From an uncultured Eggerthellaceae bacterium (GTDB lineage Bacteria; Actinomycetota; Coriobacteriia; Coriobacteriales; Eggerthellaceae): a DNA stretch of 64,000 bases. Location of the stretch: assembly GCA_910588945.1 (NCBI GenBank), contig CAJUSF010000018.1, positions 43,623 to 107,622 of the forward strand. The letters run 5' to 3'. The notes below the pieces were generated by a model. The model had not been told where the DNA came from. It saw only the letters and a list, made by a program, of their open reading frames with translations, and searched no databases. Positions 18,101 to 25,814 of this stretch are shown here, piece after piece. Both the position numbers and the translations under genes were made by a program. Numbering within the stretch: position 1 is the stretch's first letter; each line of letters begins with the position of its first letter.

Positions 18101-18726
18101 GTGACGGCTGGGCCTATGATATCGGTTTTGGTGGTCTTGACCATGTGCTGGCATCTCGTGAGAACATCAATGTCTTCGTGTTCGACACGGAGGTTTATTC
18201 CAATACCGGCGGTCAAGCATCTAAGGCATCCAACATCGGTCAGGTCGCCCAGTTCGCTGCTGCCGGCAAGGATATCAAGAAGAAGAGCATCGCTGAGATT
18301 GCTATGACATACGGCTATGTCTATGTTGCTCAGGTTTCGATGGGGGCTAAGCAAGCGCAGACGCTTAAGGCCATCCAAGAGGCTGTTGCCTATAATGGAC
18401 CGTCGCTCATCATCGGATATTCGCCTTGCGAGATGCACTCCATCAAGGGCGGCATGGTGCATTGTCAGGATGAGATGAAGTGGGCCGTTGATTGCGGATA
18501 CTGGAATCTCTTCCGCTATAACCCGGCAGCTCCCGAAGGCAAGCGTTTCAGCATCGATTCGAAGGAGCCTAAGGAGGGCTATCGTGACTTCTTGATGAAC
18601 GAGGCTCGCTATTCGAGGCTCACGCGTGAGTTCCCGGATCGTGCAGAGGAGCTTTTCGTCAAGAACGAGCAGGAAGCTATGGCTCGTTGGGAGCATATAC
18701 AGAAGCTGAAGGATCTATATGCATAA
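15181..18726 (+). CDS. nifJ: pyruvate:ferredoxin (flavodoxin) oxidoreductase, single-chain
   Basis: 1181 residues, normal for homodimeric PFOR; oxidises pyruvate + CoA to acetyl-CoA, CO2 and reduced ferredoxin. The frame is open from 15079, but ATG 15181 has a strong AGGAGGAG and the family N-terminus. Domain I starts with GIYPITPSSPMADYVDQW. The two ferredoxin-like [4Fe-4S] motifs are CIQCNQCAYVCP (about 697) and CMGCGVCARTCP (about 753). The proximal cluster/TPP part shows CAGCAET, ATGCSSIWGG, GDGWAYDIGFGG (about 974) and EVYSNTGGQASKA. It is likely the main pyruvate-oxidising enzyme. Pyruvate released by the NanA-like lyase encoded nearby would feed it. Confidence 0.97.
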   Translation: MSRELKSMDGNNAAAYVSYAFTEVAGIYPITPSSPMADYVDQWSAQGKKNIFGSTVRVCEMQSEAGAAGAVHGSLGVGALTTTYTASQGLLLMIPNMYKIAAERLPSVFHVSARTVSSHALNIFGDHSDVMACRQTGFAMLAEGNVQEVMDLSAVAHLAAIKGGMPFINFFDGFRTSHEVQKIEVWDYADLEDMCDMDAVRAFRDHSLNPERPSMRGSHENGDIFFQHREACNTAYDDLPAVVEGCMDQVNAKLGTDYKLFNYYGAPDADRVIVAMGSFCDVCEEVIDYLNANGEKVGLVKVRLYRPFASLRFIEALPASVKKIAVMDRTKEPGSIGEPLYMDVVTALAEHGRTDINVVGGRYGLGSKDTPPASAFAIFTELAKAEPVREFTIGIVDDVTGLSLPEDSNCPSVAAAGTVECKFWGLGGDGTVGANKNSIKIIGDHTDKFVQAYFQYDSKKTGGVTISHLRFGDSRIRSPYYVNQAHFVACHTPSYITKDFPIVGDIKPGGTFLVNCQWDATELAHHMSKQAKQYLLDNNIKLYTINAIDLAAAIGMGKRTNTILQSAFFALADILPAEEAIRYMKDAATRSYLKKGQDVVDMNHKAIDAGATAAVRIDITPEWVAIGEEAETTELYGDAALVKQVKAIMEPVARMDGDSLPVSAFMDHADGQFEQGAAAFEKRGVAVNVPKWKSETCIQCNQCAYVCPHATIRPFLLDQQEAASAPEGIEKVAAKGKGLDGLEYTLALSPLDCMGCGVCARTCPTDSLVMESIDDMLNEQVVFDWCVRDVSDKPQAQDSSVKGSQFNQPLLEFSGACAGCAETTYAKLITQVVGDRMFVANATGCSSIWGGPAASSPYCANKEGHGPAWCNSLFEDNAEFGLGMLLGYEAVRKNLVEKTQELLDGPAIADGLRDAAEAWLETMDDFDASKGSSKAYIAELEAASGGDSATSALASEILEKREYLNSKSFWVFGGDGWAYDIGFGGLDHVLASRENINVFVFDTEVYSNTGGQASKASNIGQVAQFAAAGKDIKKKSIAEIAMTYGYVYVAQVSMGAKQAQTLKAIQEAVAYNGPSLIIGYSPCEMHSIKGGMVHCQDEMKWAVDCGYWNLFRYNPAAPEGKRFSIDSKEPKEGYRDFLMNEARYSRLTREFPDRAEELFVKNEQEAMARWEHIQKLKDLYA

Positions 18727-18730
18727 TCTA

Positions 18731-18750
18731 TATACCCGCTAAAGGGTATA
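18731..18750 (+). terminator. small hairpin after nifJ
   Basis: TATACCC (18731-18737) and GGGTATA (18744-18750) form a 7-bp stem five bases after the nifJ stop. It has no T-tract. A second possible hairpin, GGTACATG with CAGGTACC followed by GTTTTTG (about 18751-18788), is a better terminator candidate for nifJ. Confidence 0.5.
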
Positions 18751-18767
18751 GGTACATGACGCTGCGG

Positions 18768-18869
18768 CTCCGACAGGTACCTGTTTTTGCCTCTTGTCTT
18801 TAGGCACCGCGTGGCACGAAGGCCACTCGACTCAAAGGTAGGGCGAATGCAGGTGCCGGTCGGAGTTTT
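18768..18869 (+). ncRNA. candidate structured RNA between nifJ and ruvC
   Basis: CTCCGACAGGTACCTG (18768-18783) pairs with CAGGTGCCGGTCGGAG (18850-18865) over 16 positions with one mismatch and one G-U pair, and TTTT follows at once. Inside are TGCCT/AGGCA (18788-18792 / 18802-18806) and GTGGC/GCCAC (18811-18815 / 18822-18826), followed by an unpaired purine-rich stretch. GGCACC (18803-18808) could alternatively pair with GGTGCC (18851-18856). This is the layout of a small RNA or riboswitch aptamer: a closing stem, two inner hairpins and a junction. I do not recognise a known class. Confidence 0.4.
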
Positions 18870-18979
18870 GCTATCTATATGGCGCTCGTAGTTTGAATTT
18901 TGGATCAAGAACATCAATGGATGGTTAACTGTCTTAAAGATCGAGCCTGTCGAATTCCTCAATAAACAAACAAATGTTC

Positions 18980-18988
18980 TGGTATAAT
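18980..18988 (+). promoter_or_regulatory. extended -10 promoter of the ruvCAB unit
   Basis: TGGTATAAT (18980-18988) is an extended -10 element about 26 bases before the preferred ruvC start. No clear -35 box lies upstream, which is common for extended -10 promoters. No LexA-type SOS box (CGAAC-N4-GTTCG) was noticed here. Confidence 0.55.
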
Positions 18989-19014
18989 ATGGTGAAATGA
19001 GAAGGGTAGTTTCT

Positions 19015-19596
19015 GTGGATGACTCATCGCACATCATATTGGGAATAGATCCCGGTCTGGCTAATACGGGCTGGGGGGTTATCCGTGCGTCTTCGAAGAG
19101 TGTGTCATGCATCGCATATGGATGTGTATCCACGCCATCGCATCATGAGCTCTCGCGCAGGCTTTTCAAGATCTACGATCAGATCCGCGCTGTTGTTAGG
19201 AAATACGAACCTAAAAGCGTAGGCATCGAAACGGTGTGGTTCGGTGACAACACATCATCAGCTTTTGCGACAGGCCAAGCCAGAGGTGCGGCGCTTGTCG
19301 CTTGTGCCGAGCACTCGCTTTCTGTCGGCGAATTTACACCAGCGCAGATAAAGCTCTCCATAACAGGAACGGGTTCGGCTGAAAAACAACAAATGCAGTA
19401 TATGGTGAAGCAGCATCTCGGTCTTGCCGATATACCTAAACCCGATCACGCTGCGGATGCCCTAGCGGCTGCCATCTGCTATACATCCTGTGCTATCCCG
19501 GGTTCTTCCTCATCGCGTTTGGAAGCCATGATCGAAAAGGCTATTGAACGCGATGAGAGGCAAAGGAACTTAGTGAAGTTGGAGGCTGGCAAATGA
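19015..19596 (+). CDS. ruvC: Holliday junction resolvase RuvC
   Basis: 193 residues from GTG 19015, chosen because GAAGGG ends eight bases upstream; an in-frame ATG at 18997 (199 residues) is possible on a near-leaderless transcript. Catalytic acidic positions are visible: Asp in ILGIDPGLANTGWG, Glu in GIETVWFGDNTSSAFATGQA, and DHAADALAAAI. There the E. coli Asp138 position is His, as in the Thermus thermophilus enzyme. RuvC is a homodimeric endonuclease that cuts four-way junctions delivered by RuvAB. Its TGA overlaps the ATG of ruvA. Confidence 0.95.
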   Translation: MDDSSHIILGIDPGLANTGWGVIRASSKSVSCIAYGCVSTPSHHELSRRLFKIYDQIRAVVRKYEPKSVGIETVWFGDNTSSAFATGQARGAALVACAEHSLSVGEFTPAQIKLSITGTGSAEKQQMQYMVKQHLGLADIPKPDHAADALAAAICYTSCAIPGSSSSRLEAMIEKAIERDERQRNLVKLEAGK

Positions 19597-20183
19597 TAGC
19601 GTTTCTGAACGGAAAGCTGGTGGCGAAGTCGCTTACTTGTGCTTATATCGAAGTGTCAGGCGTCGGTTTTGAAGTCAGTATGTCCCAAACCTCACTCTCG
19701 CTTTTACCCGAGAGTGGGTCGAATGTTATGGTGCACACCTACCTCAATGTTAGCGATTCAGGCTTTTCGCTATACGGATTTCTCAGCGAGAGAGAAGAGG
19801 AGCTCTTCAAGCAATTGATCGGAGTGAGCGGCATCGGCCCGAAGATCGCACTTGCGGCGCTTTCGACATTCGAGGCGAACGATCTTGTGTCGGCTGTGAT
19901 CGCGCAAGATGTTGCGAAGGTGTCGAAGATTCCCGGTGTCGGAAAGAAGAGTGCGCAAAGGATAATCCTAGAGCTCAAAGATAAGATATCGGGCGATGTT
20001 GATATGTCTTCGGGCGCAAAGTCATCTGATACAGATGTATCAGATGTAAAGGCGCTTGTAAGGAGTGCTCTTATATCAATGGGATTTACAGATGCTGAAT
20101 GCAGTGCCGCACTCGATAAGGCACCTGCGGATATGGATGAGTCCAAATTGCTACAATATGCCTTGAAAAGGCTTGGGAGCTGA
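19593..20183 (+). CDS. ruvA: Holliday junction branch migration subunit RuvA
   Basis: 196 residues. Domain I starts MIAFLNGKLVAKS. The two helix-hairpin-helix motifs of domain II are LIGVSGIGPKIALAALST and VSKIPGVGKKSAQRIILELK. After an acidic/serine linker, domain III (about 148-196) contacts RuvB. RuvA tetramers bind the junction and load RuvB rings. The start overlaps ruvC by four bases (ATGA). Confidence 0.97.
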   Translation: MIAFLNGKLVAKSLTCAYIEVSGVGFEVSMSQTSLSLLPESGSNVMVHTYLNVSDSGFSLYGFLSEREEELFKQLIGVSGIGPKIALAALSTFEANDLVSAVIAQDVAKVSKIPGVGKKSAQRIILELKDKISGDVDMSSGAKSSDTDVSDVKALVRSALISMGFTDAECSAALDKAPADMDESKLLQYALKRLGS

Positions 20184-20243
20184 TCGCTGTGGAATTCGTA
20201 TCGAAGATGAGCGATCTTGATTTGTTTGTGATTTGGAGGGTGC

Positions 20244-21353
20244 TTGGATAGCGGTCTTGAAATAGAGGGGCTCGTTTTTGAAGCCGATGATTCGTCTTTT
20301 TCTGGCGACGATACTCGTCGTTTCGGTATCGATCGTGCGGTTGCGCCTGAGCTCAACGAGGAGGACCTTGTTATCGACAGGTCTTTGAGGCCGAAACGAT
20401 TATGTGATTATCTTGGTCAAACTCGCGTAAAAGAATCACTTGAGATCCTCATTCAGGCAGCCAAAGAGCGACATGATGTCGCCGATCATATTCTCTTCTC
20501 CGGCCCTCCGGGGCTAGGGAAGACGACTCTTGCAAGCGTTGTGGCCAACGAACTCGGGTCTAACATTAAGACCACATCTGGCCCGGCTATCGAGCGCACG
20601 GGAGACCTCGCTGCGATACTTACAAATCTAGAGGAAGGCGATGTGTTGTTCATCGATGAGATCCATCGCATGAACAGGATGGTCGAAGAGGTCCTCTATC
20701 CAGCTTTGGAGGATTTTTCGCTGGATATAGTAGTAGGCAAAGGACCGGCCGCGCGCTCTATCAGGCTCGATCTTCCGAAATTCACGCTTATCGGTGCGAC
20801 CACCAGAACCGGTCTTTTGACTGGTCCTCTGCGCGACAGGTTTGGCATCGCGTTTCGCTTGCAGTATTACACCCCTGAAGAGCTTGCCGATATTGTTCGA
20901 AGGTCGGCAACTATTCTTGATATCCAGATAGATCCTGAAGGCTCTCTTGAGATTGCTATGCGCTCGCGCGGAACGCCGAGGCTGGCCAATCGCATGCTAA
21001 AGCGTGTCCGTGACTGGGCGCAAGTTCGTGCGCAGGGCATCATAACGAAAGATGTAGCATCTGAGGCCCTGTCGTTTTTTGAAGTCGACAGCCTTGGGCT
21101 CGATGCGATGGACAATAGAATCCTTGAGCTTTTATGCGTGCAGTTTTCTGGTCGTCCGGTAGGACTTACCACCATGGCCTCAGCTCTTTCTGAGGAGACG
21201 GATACGATAGAGGATGTTTATGAGCCTTATCTCATGCAATCGGGTCTTTTGGTCAGAACCCCGAAAGGTAGGCAAGCGACGATAAGCGCATGGAAACATC
21301 TTGGTCTCAATCCGCCAGAATCGCTGGTCGATCAGCTTAAGATCGAACTTTGA
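20244..21353 (+). CDS. ruvB: Holliday junction branch migration ATPase RuvB
   Basis: 369 residues, slightly long because of an acidic N-terminal extension before SLRPKRLCDYLGQ. Walker A GPPGLGKTT (about 87-95), Walker B LFIDEIHRMN, sensor 1 GATTRTGLLTGPLRDRFG with the arginine finger, and the winged-helix C-terminus with RTPKGRQAT are all present. It drives branch migration as a hexameric ring with RuvA. The start is TTG 20244 with GGAGGG upstream. A 60-base gap after ruvA contains a short hairpin (GATCGCT/AGCGATC, 20182-20217). Confidence 0.97.
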   Translation: MDSGLEIEGLVFEADDSSFSGDDTRRFGIDRAVAPELNEEDLVIDRSLRPKRLCDYLGQTRVKESLEILIQAAKERHDVADHILFSGPPGLGKTTLASVVANELGSNIKTTSGPAIERTGDLAAILTNLEEGDVLFIDEIHRMNRMVEEVLYPALEDFSLDIVVGKGPAARSIRLDLPKFTLIGATTRTGLLTGPLRDRFGIAFRLQYYTPEELADIVRRSATILDIQIDPEGSLEIAMRSRGTPRLANRMLKRVRDWAQVRAQGIITKDVASEALSFFEVDSLGLDAMDNRILELLCVQFSGRPVGLTTMASALSEETDTIEDVYEPYLMQSGLLVRTPKGRQATISAWKHLGLNPPESLVDQLKIEL

Positions 21354-21440
21354 GTGTATCCTGTTTGATAGATACAGCTGCATGTTGCTCATGAATCACT
21401 TATAAGGTGTCGATATCTCGGACTGAAAGGAGTCCTTATC

Positions 21441-22595
21441 ATGGAAAACGGTTCATCTCATCCTCAGATCGTGACGATCTCAGGCGGTAAAGTATTCGAT
21501 GGAGCGTCTTTTGGCTCATGCGATGTCCATATTTCTGGTAAACAGATCGTCTCTGATATCTCTGCTAGCGAAGGTGAGGTTTTAGACGCTAGCGGATGCT
21601 ATGTTCTTCCCGGTTTTATCGATTTGCATTTTCATGGAGCTGACGGCGCCGATATGAGCGATGGTGACGTTGACGGCATTCACAAGATGGCGCGCTATGA
21701 GGCTTCTCGCGGCATCACGGCTATCTGTCCTGCAACTATGACCATCTCAATGCAGCAGCTTTTGGATGCAGCTCGTTGCGCCTCTGAATTTAAGGCTGCG
21801 ACAGATGAGGCGGATCTTGTTGGCATCAACATGGAAGGGCCATATATTTCGCCTTCGAAGATTGGTGCGCAAAATCCCATTCATGTTCGCGTTCCCGATA
21901 TCGAAGAGTTCGAGCAACTTCAGATTGTCTCTGGCGGCTTGTTCAAGATCGTAGACCTTGCCCCCGAAGAAGATGGTGCTGATGAGTTCATCGAGCGCAT
22001 GGGCGATAAGGTCCGCATCTCTGTTGCGCATACATGCGCAGATTATGAAACCGCTGCGCATGCGTTTGATCTGGGCGCTAAGCATTTGACGCATTTGTAT
22101 AACGCTATGGATCCGATGCATCACAGAAAGCCCGGCCCGATTCCTGCTGCTGCCGAGCGCAGTGATGTTACTGCGGAGATAATCGCTGATGGAATCCATA
22201 TCCATCCGGCCATGGTTCGCCTTGCGTTCAATATCTTCGGAGACGATCGTATGATATTGGTGAGCGACACGCTTCGCGCTGCCGGCCTCAAAGATGGAAT
22301 ATATGATCTCGGTGGTCAGGATGTCGAGGTCAAAGGTTACGAGGCTAGGATAGAAAATGGTGCGCTCGCTGGATCGGTTAGCGATCTGATGCGCTGCTTT
22401 TATGTTGCGGTTCACGACATGGATATTCCGCTTATCAGTGCGGTCAAGGCGGCCACTGTAAACCCGGCGCGTGCACTAGGGATATCAGAATCATATGGCT
22501 CATTGAGTGTCGGTCATATCGCTGATGCCGTGCTCATTGACGAGGACACGCTTGAGCTTAAACATGTGGTCTTGCGCGGGAAGTTGATAGTGTAG
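21441..22595 (+). CDS. nagA: N-acetylglucosamine-6-phosphate deacetylase
   Basis: 384 residues, amidohydrolase superfamily; converts GlcNAc-6P to GlcN-6P + acetate. Metal and substrate residues are visible in DLHFHGADG, NMEGPYIS, SVAHTCADY, THLYNAMDPMHHRKPG, ADGIHIHP and VSDTLRAAG (catalytic Asp). ATG 21441 has AAAGGAG upstream. It follows ruvB by 87 bases and converges on the kinase/epimerase operon. Its product is the substrate of NagB at 7 kb. Confidence 0.95.
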   Translation: MENGSSHPQIVTISGGKVFDGASFGSCDVHISGKQIVSDISASEGEVLDASGCYVLPGFIDLHFHGADGADMSDGDVDGIHKMARYEASRGITAICPATMTISMQQLLDAARCASEFKAATDEADLVGINMEGPYISPSKIGAQNPIHVRVPDIEEFEQLQIVSGGLFKIVDLAPEEDGADEFIERMGDKVRISVAHTCADYETAAHAFDLGAKHLTHLYNAMDPMHHRKPGPIPAAAERSDVTAEIIADGIHIHPAMVRLAFNIFGDDRMILVSDTLRAAGLKDGIYDLGGQDVEVKGYEARIENGALAGSVSDLMRCFYVAVHDMDIPLISAVKAATVNPARALGISESYGSLSVGHIADAVLIDEDTLELKHVVLRGKLIV

Positions 22596-22733
22596 GGCTC
22601 CTTTACGACTACCTATTTTTTAAGAAGCAATATTTAAGAAAAGATTTCGTAGACGACAGCTGTTCGGACACATGCAGCTTGTTTTGCGATGCCAGATGAT
22701 GAAAAATTCCTAGCAGACTTTATTGTCGTAGCT

Positions 22734-22797
22734 GGGTATGCGATCTTCATACCCAACTGTGTGTCAACAGGAGCGAGCATCTAGTTTAGATGTTCGC
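22734..22797. terminator. two hairpins in the nagA/kinase convergent gap
   Basis: GGGTATG (22734-22740) pairs with CATACCC (22748-22754). GCGAGCATCTA (22773-22783) pairs with TAGATGTTCGC (22787-22797) through 11 positions with one G-U and a 3-base loop. Neither has a good T-tract; they precede the strong terminator at 22826. The rest of the gap (22596-22733) shows nothing I can name. Confidence 0.5.
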
Positions 22798-22825
22798 CTA
22801 CATGGATGAAAGCTTTATCAAAGAA

Positions 22826-22857
22826 ATGGGGGCATCTTGTTCAGATGCCCCCATTTT
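22826..22857. terminator. bidirectional Rho-independent terminator
   Basis: ATGGGGGCATC (22826-22836) pairs perfectly with GATGCCCCCAT (22844-22854) around a 7-base loop, with TTTTC after it and an A-rich flank before it. It serves nagA (+) and the kinase gene (-). Confidence 0.92.
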
Positions 22858-22884
22858 CATATTTAGAAGCGCAAAAACGTTTCG

Positions 22885-24258
22885 TTACAGCTCGGGTAAG
22901 CTTGCAGCGGCAACCGATTGTCCGACGCGACGCATCTTCTCGTCCGGAAGTGTTACGTTGATCTTTGCGGCAAGCTCAGGGTATTCCTCTTCAAGGATGC
23001 GGTTGCATTCGCTGATCAGAAGATCGCCGCCATCGCCTGACGCGACCCTGCCGAGCACGAGCAGTGTCTCGATCTCGTAGAAGTTGCTATACAGAACGAG
23101 CGTATGCGCTAGATAGCAACCGATCGAGCGATAGATGTCGAGCGCATCCTCGTTACCCTCGTTAGCAAGCGCCTGTACGACCTTCAGCTTTTCTGCCGGC
23201 GTGTTCTCCGGATCAAGGATGATGTTCGCCGCAGGAGCAAGCTTGATGACAGCATCTTGACTGAAATATTTGCAGCCAACTCCGAAATCGGTTGACCATT
23301 CATCCTGCATTGCCTTCTCGGAAAGATCCACCGGAGCAAACGCCAGCTCATTGATCCATCCAAGCACGTTGCCGTCGGTGTTCACATATCCTACAGCCTC
23401 AGATGTTCCCATAGCGATGCCTAGGATGTCGCCTCTGCCTGTGCTCATGAAGCCTGCAAGCGCAGTGACATCTCCGTCGTTGGCAACAACTAGCGGCACA
23501 TCGCCGATCTCAGCTCCGGCTCTGTCGTAGATGCTCTTGACCTCTTCGCGGCGATCGCTCGGCACTTTGATGAACAATGATGCGACCATCGGGGAGTTGC
23601 CGACAAAAGTGCCGGCAGATGAAACGCCGATAGCATCTACGCGGGGCATCTTTGATGCTGCTGTCTTGAATGCGGTTACGATCTCGTTGAAGTGATAGGT
23701 GGGATCTTCTGTGACCTTCGGATACCAGACCACTTCTTCAGAATAGACCGGCTCTCCATCGATGACCGCCGATACCTTTCTGTCGGAGCCGCCGGCATCG
23801 AATCCGATGCGGCAACCATCCATATGACCACCGATCTGCTTGGCAACCTCGTGCGCTTCGGGGAAATCTTCGCGTGAGACGGCCAGAACCTCGAGCGGCT
23901 TCTCATACACATCGCCTACGAACTGATAGTCGAACGAGCGCTCGCCAGCAGACGAATAGGCCTCAGCGAGCTTTTTCGCAATTTCATCGCAACCGCAGAT
24001 ATACACGCGGAAGCCGCCGATGCTCCAAAGCTCAAACTTCACAAAGCGCTCGATGTAGCGGTAATCGGCATCTGCAAACTGCCCACCGCGGATGAATGTG
24101 TCGCGAACCGAGATAAGACCATTCTCGCGCTCCACCGCGATCGAGACGGGGATCTTCGCCTCTTTGAGGTACTCCTTCATCCAAACACCGAACGGAATGA
24201 AGTTCTTGTCAAGGACGGGAGTGTTCTTGATGTTGTATTCGATTCCTAAATACTGCAT
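22885..24258 (-). CDS. ASKHA/ROK-like sugar kinase with extra N-terminal domain
   Basis: 457 residues, longer than ordinary ROK kinases (about 300). Residues 1-150 form an N-terminal domain I do not recognise. The kinase-like part starts with IGFDAGGSDRKVSAV (151-165, phosphate-1-like), followed by DAIGVSSAG, ANDGDVTALAG (the position of the ROK NDAN catalytic Asp) and ILGIAMGTSEAVGYV. The Cys-rich ROK zinc motif is absent. Its ATG directly follows the stop of the epimerase gene, so the two are one operon. Context suggests it phosphorylates GlcNAc or ManNAc; another sugar is possible. Confidence 0.7.
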   Translation of the reverse strand: MQYLGIEYNIKNTPVLDKNFIPFGVWMKEYLKEAKIPVSIAVERENGLISVRDTFIRGGQFADADYRYIERFVKFELWSIGGFRVYICGCDEIAKKLAEAYSSAGERSFDYQFVGDVYEKPLEVLAVSREDFPEAHEVAKQIGGHMDGCRIGFDAGGSDRKVSAVIDGEPVYSEEVVWYPKVTEDPTYHFNEIVTAFKTAASKMPRVDAIGVSSAGTFVGNSPMVASLFIKVPSDRREEVKSIYDRAGAEIGDVPLVVANDGDVTALAGFMSTGRGDILGIAMGTSEAVGYVNTDGNVLGWINELAFAPVDLSEKAMQDEWSTDFGVGCKYFSQDAVIKLAPAANIILDPENTPAEKLKVVQALANEGNEDALDIYRSIGCYLAHTLVLYSNFYEIETLLVLGRVASGDGGDLLISECNRILEEEYPELAAKINVTLPDEKMRRVGQSVAAASLPEL

Positions 24259-25473
24259 TTAGTCTCCTAAGATCTCGGTGATTATGCGCTCTGTCATGCA
24301 AAGTGCCCGCGGCACGTGAAATGGTCCTTTGAAGGTGGAGCCTTTGGTGGGCGGCATCGTTGGAAGTCCGTCGCGCCTGAGGTATCCATACCATTCCCCG
24401 TATTCAGGATCCGCGAAATGTTCGCGAACGTAATCCATGACACGGAAGAACCATTCCAGATAGTAGGTATCTTGCGTATCGCGATAAGCCTTAGACGAGG
24501 CGATCATCGCCTCGTTGTGTGGCCACCAGAGCTTCATGTCGTGCTCGTAGGCCTCTGTAGGTTTTCCAAGCGCGTCGATGAAATAGAGAATGCCGTCGTA
24601 TTCTTTATCCCAACCTGCCTCGATGGCGAGTCTGAAAATCTGCTCAGCGACCTCATGAAGTTTTGCATCTGATCGATAGTTAGCCTCATCCATCATGAAC
24701 CAGCTACACTCTATACCATGACCCGGATTCACTACGCGTCCTGCCGTGTAGTGAAGCTCCGGTTGGCCGTCTGCACTTACGCTCTCTAGCGTACAGCCGA
24801 GCTCGGGCCTGAAATGCTCGTTTATGATTCTGTCGGTGCACTCTTTAGCATGTGCATCGTATTCGGCAGTATTAGCTGGATCGACTCTTCTCATGATTCC
24901 GATTATGTTCAAAAAGATCATCGGATCGCCTAGGGCTTTTGTGGACCTTGTTTCAGGGATAGTCTTAGGTCCCATATGAGTTGGATCCTCGATCAAGGCA
25001 TTATTAAGATCGTATATGAGCTTATAGGCACGTCTTGCACGCTCAAGGTATACGCTCTGTCCGCTGATCCCATAATATTCTGCATTCGCAATGCAGTAAA
25101 AGCCTTCAGAGAAGTTATACCTTCTCTGACGAAGAGGCGCTCCTTCGGCTGTCACTGTGAAATAGAGCCTGCCGCCGGCATCATGGTTGATGCAGTGATC
25201 CTCAAGGAAGTCCAAGCAGCTTTTCGCCGCTTCCATCCATTCGGGACGTACACCATAGAGACGGCAAAGATAAGAGAACATCCAAGCGCATCTTCCTTGC
25301 ATCCATACGCTTTTGTCGGTGGAATAGACATTGCCCTGCCGATCGAGGCAGGTGTATACACCGCCATTCACGCTATCGATGCCGTGTTCCAGCCAAAATG
25401 CCACACAGGTTTCCAGTTGGTCCTTTATCCAGTTTCGCTCGGCTTCGAGCCTTTTTTTGACTTCCGGATCCAT
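24259..25473 (-). CDS. N-acylglucosamine 2-epimerase (AGE/RnBP family)
   Basis: 404 residues from ATG 25473 (GGTAGGAGG upstream); the frame is open to 25497. The (alpha/alpha)6-barrel family is recognised from SVWMQGRCAWMFSYL, YNFSEGFYCIANAEYY, VVNPGHGIECSWFMMDEA and the catalytic-site stretch DMKLWWPHNEAMIASS. AGE-type enzymes interconvert ManNAc and GlcNAc without phosphorylation, as in the Bacteroides fragilis sialic-acid route. First gene of a two-gene operon with the kinase, behind a strong promoter. Confidence 0.9.
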   Translation of the reverse strand: MDPEVKKRLEAERNWIKDQLETCVAFWLEHGIDSVNGGVYTCLDRQGNVYSTDKSVWMQGRCAWMFSYLCRLYGVRPEWMEAAKSCLDFLEDHCINHDAGGRLYFTVTAEGAPLRQRRYNFSEGFYCIANAEYYGISGQSVYLERARRAYKLIYDLNNALIEDPTHMGPKTIPETRSTKALGDPMIFLNIIGIMRRVDPANTAEYDAHAKECTDRIINEHFRPELGCTLESVSADGQPELHYTAGRVVNPGHGIECSWFMMDEANYRSDAKLHEVAEQIFRLAIEAGWDKEYDGILYFIDALGKPTEAYEHDMKLWWPHNEAMIASSKAYRDTQDTYYLEWFFRVMDYVREHFADPEYGEWYGYLRRDGLPTMPPTKGSTFKGPFHVPRALCMTERIITEILGD

Positions 25474-25515
25474 TAAGCCTCCTACCTTTGGGCTCATGCT
25501 AGCATATCAGCTTGA

Positions 25516-25544
25516 ATTATCTTTATACCTAAAAGCTTCGTCAA
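25516..25544 (-). promoter_or_regulatory. strong promoter of the epimerase-kinase operon
   Basis: On the minus strand TTGACG (25539-25544) and GATAAT (25516-25521) are separated by exactly 17 bases, about 40 bases before ATG 25473. It is one of the best sigma-A-type promoters in the window. Confidence 0.8.
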
Positions 25545-25814
25545 GATGCGGATGGCATTCAATTCGTAAACTTCGTGAATATAAATAAGTTGTATTTCAG
25601 ATATTTCGGGTCGCGCTTTTGCGTCGTGTGTGGGTCCAAGGTCGAATACCTATATTACATATCCTGCAAAATTCATTTGTTACACTCCGATAATTGTGAT
25701 ATCTTTGAGCAGTCCTTTGATTCTTTATAAATCCATCAGAAAACGACTCTTAGACATACCCATGTCTCAACGCGCGCGCATCGTGCGAATTCCCATCGAA
25801 CAAGGAGGAAAAGA
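25545..25814. other. divergent spacer upstream of the transaldolase-like gene
   Basis: No gene seen. TTGAGC near 25708 with TATAAA 15 bases further could be a weak plus-strand promoter. The leader that follows contains the hairpin or operator AGACAT-ACCC-ATGTCT (25752-25767) and the ribosome-binding site AGGAGG before TTG 25815. Confidence 0.45.

Noticed and set aside
18997..19017. Leaderless start for ruvC at ATG 18997
   Set aside because: GTG 19015 has a well-spaced GAAGGG, so a normal leadered start is more likely; the ATG remains possible.
20182..20217. Hairpin between ruvA and ruvB as a regulatory terminator
   Set aside because: Only 7 bp with a 22-base loop and no T-tract; likely chance.
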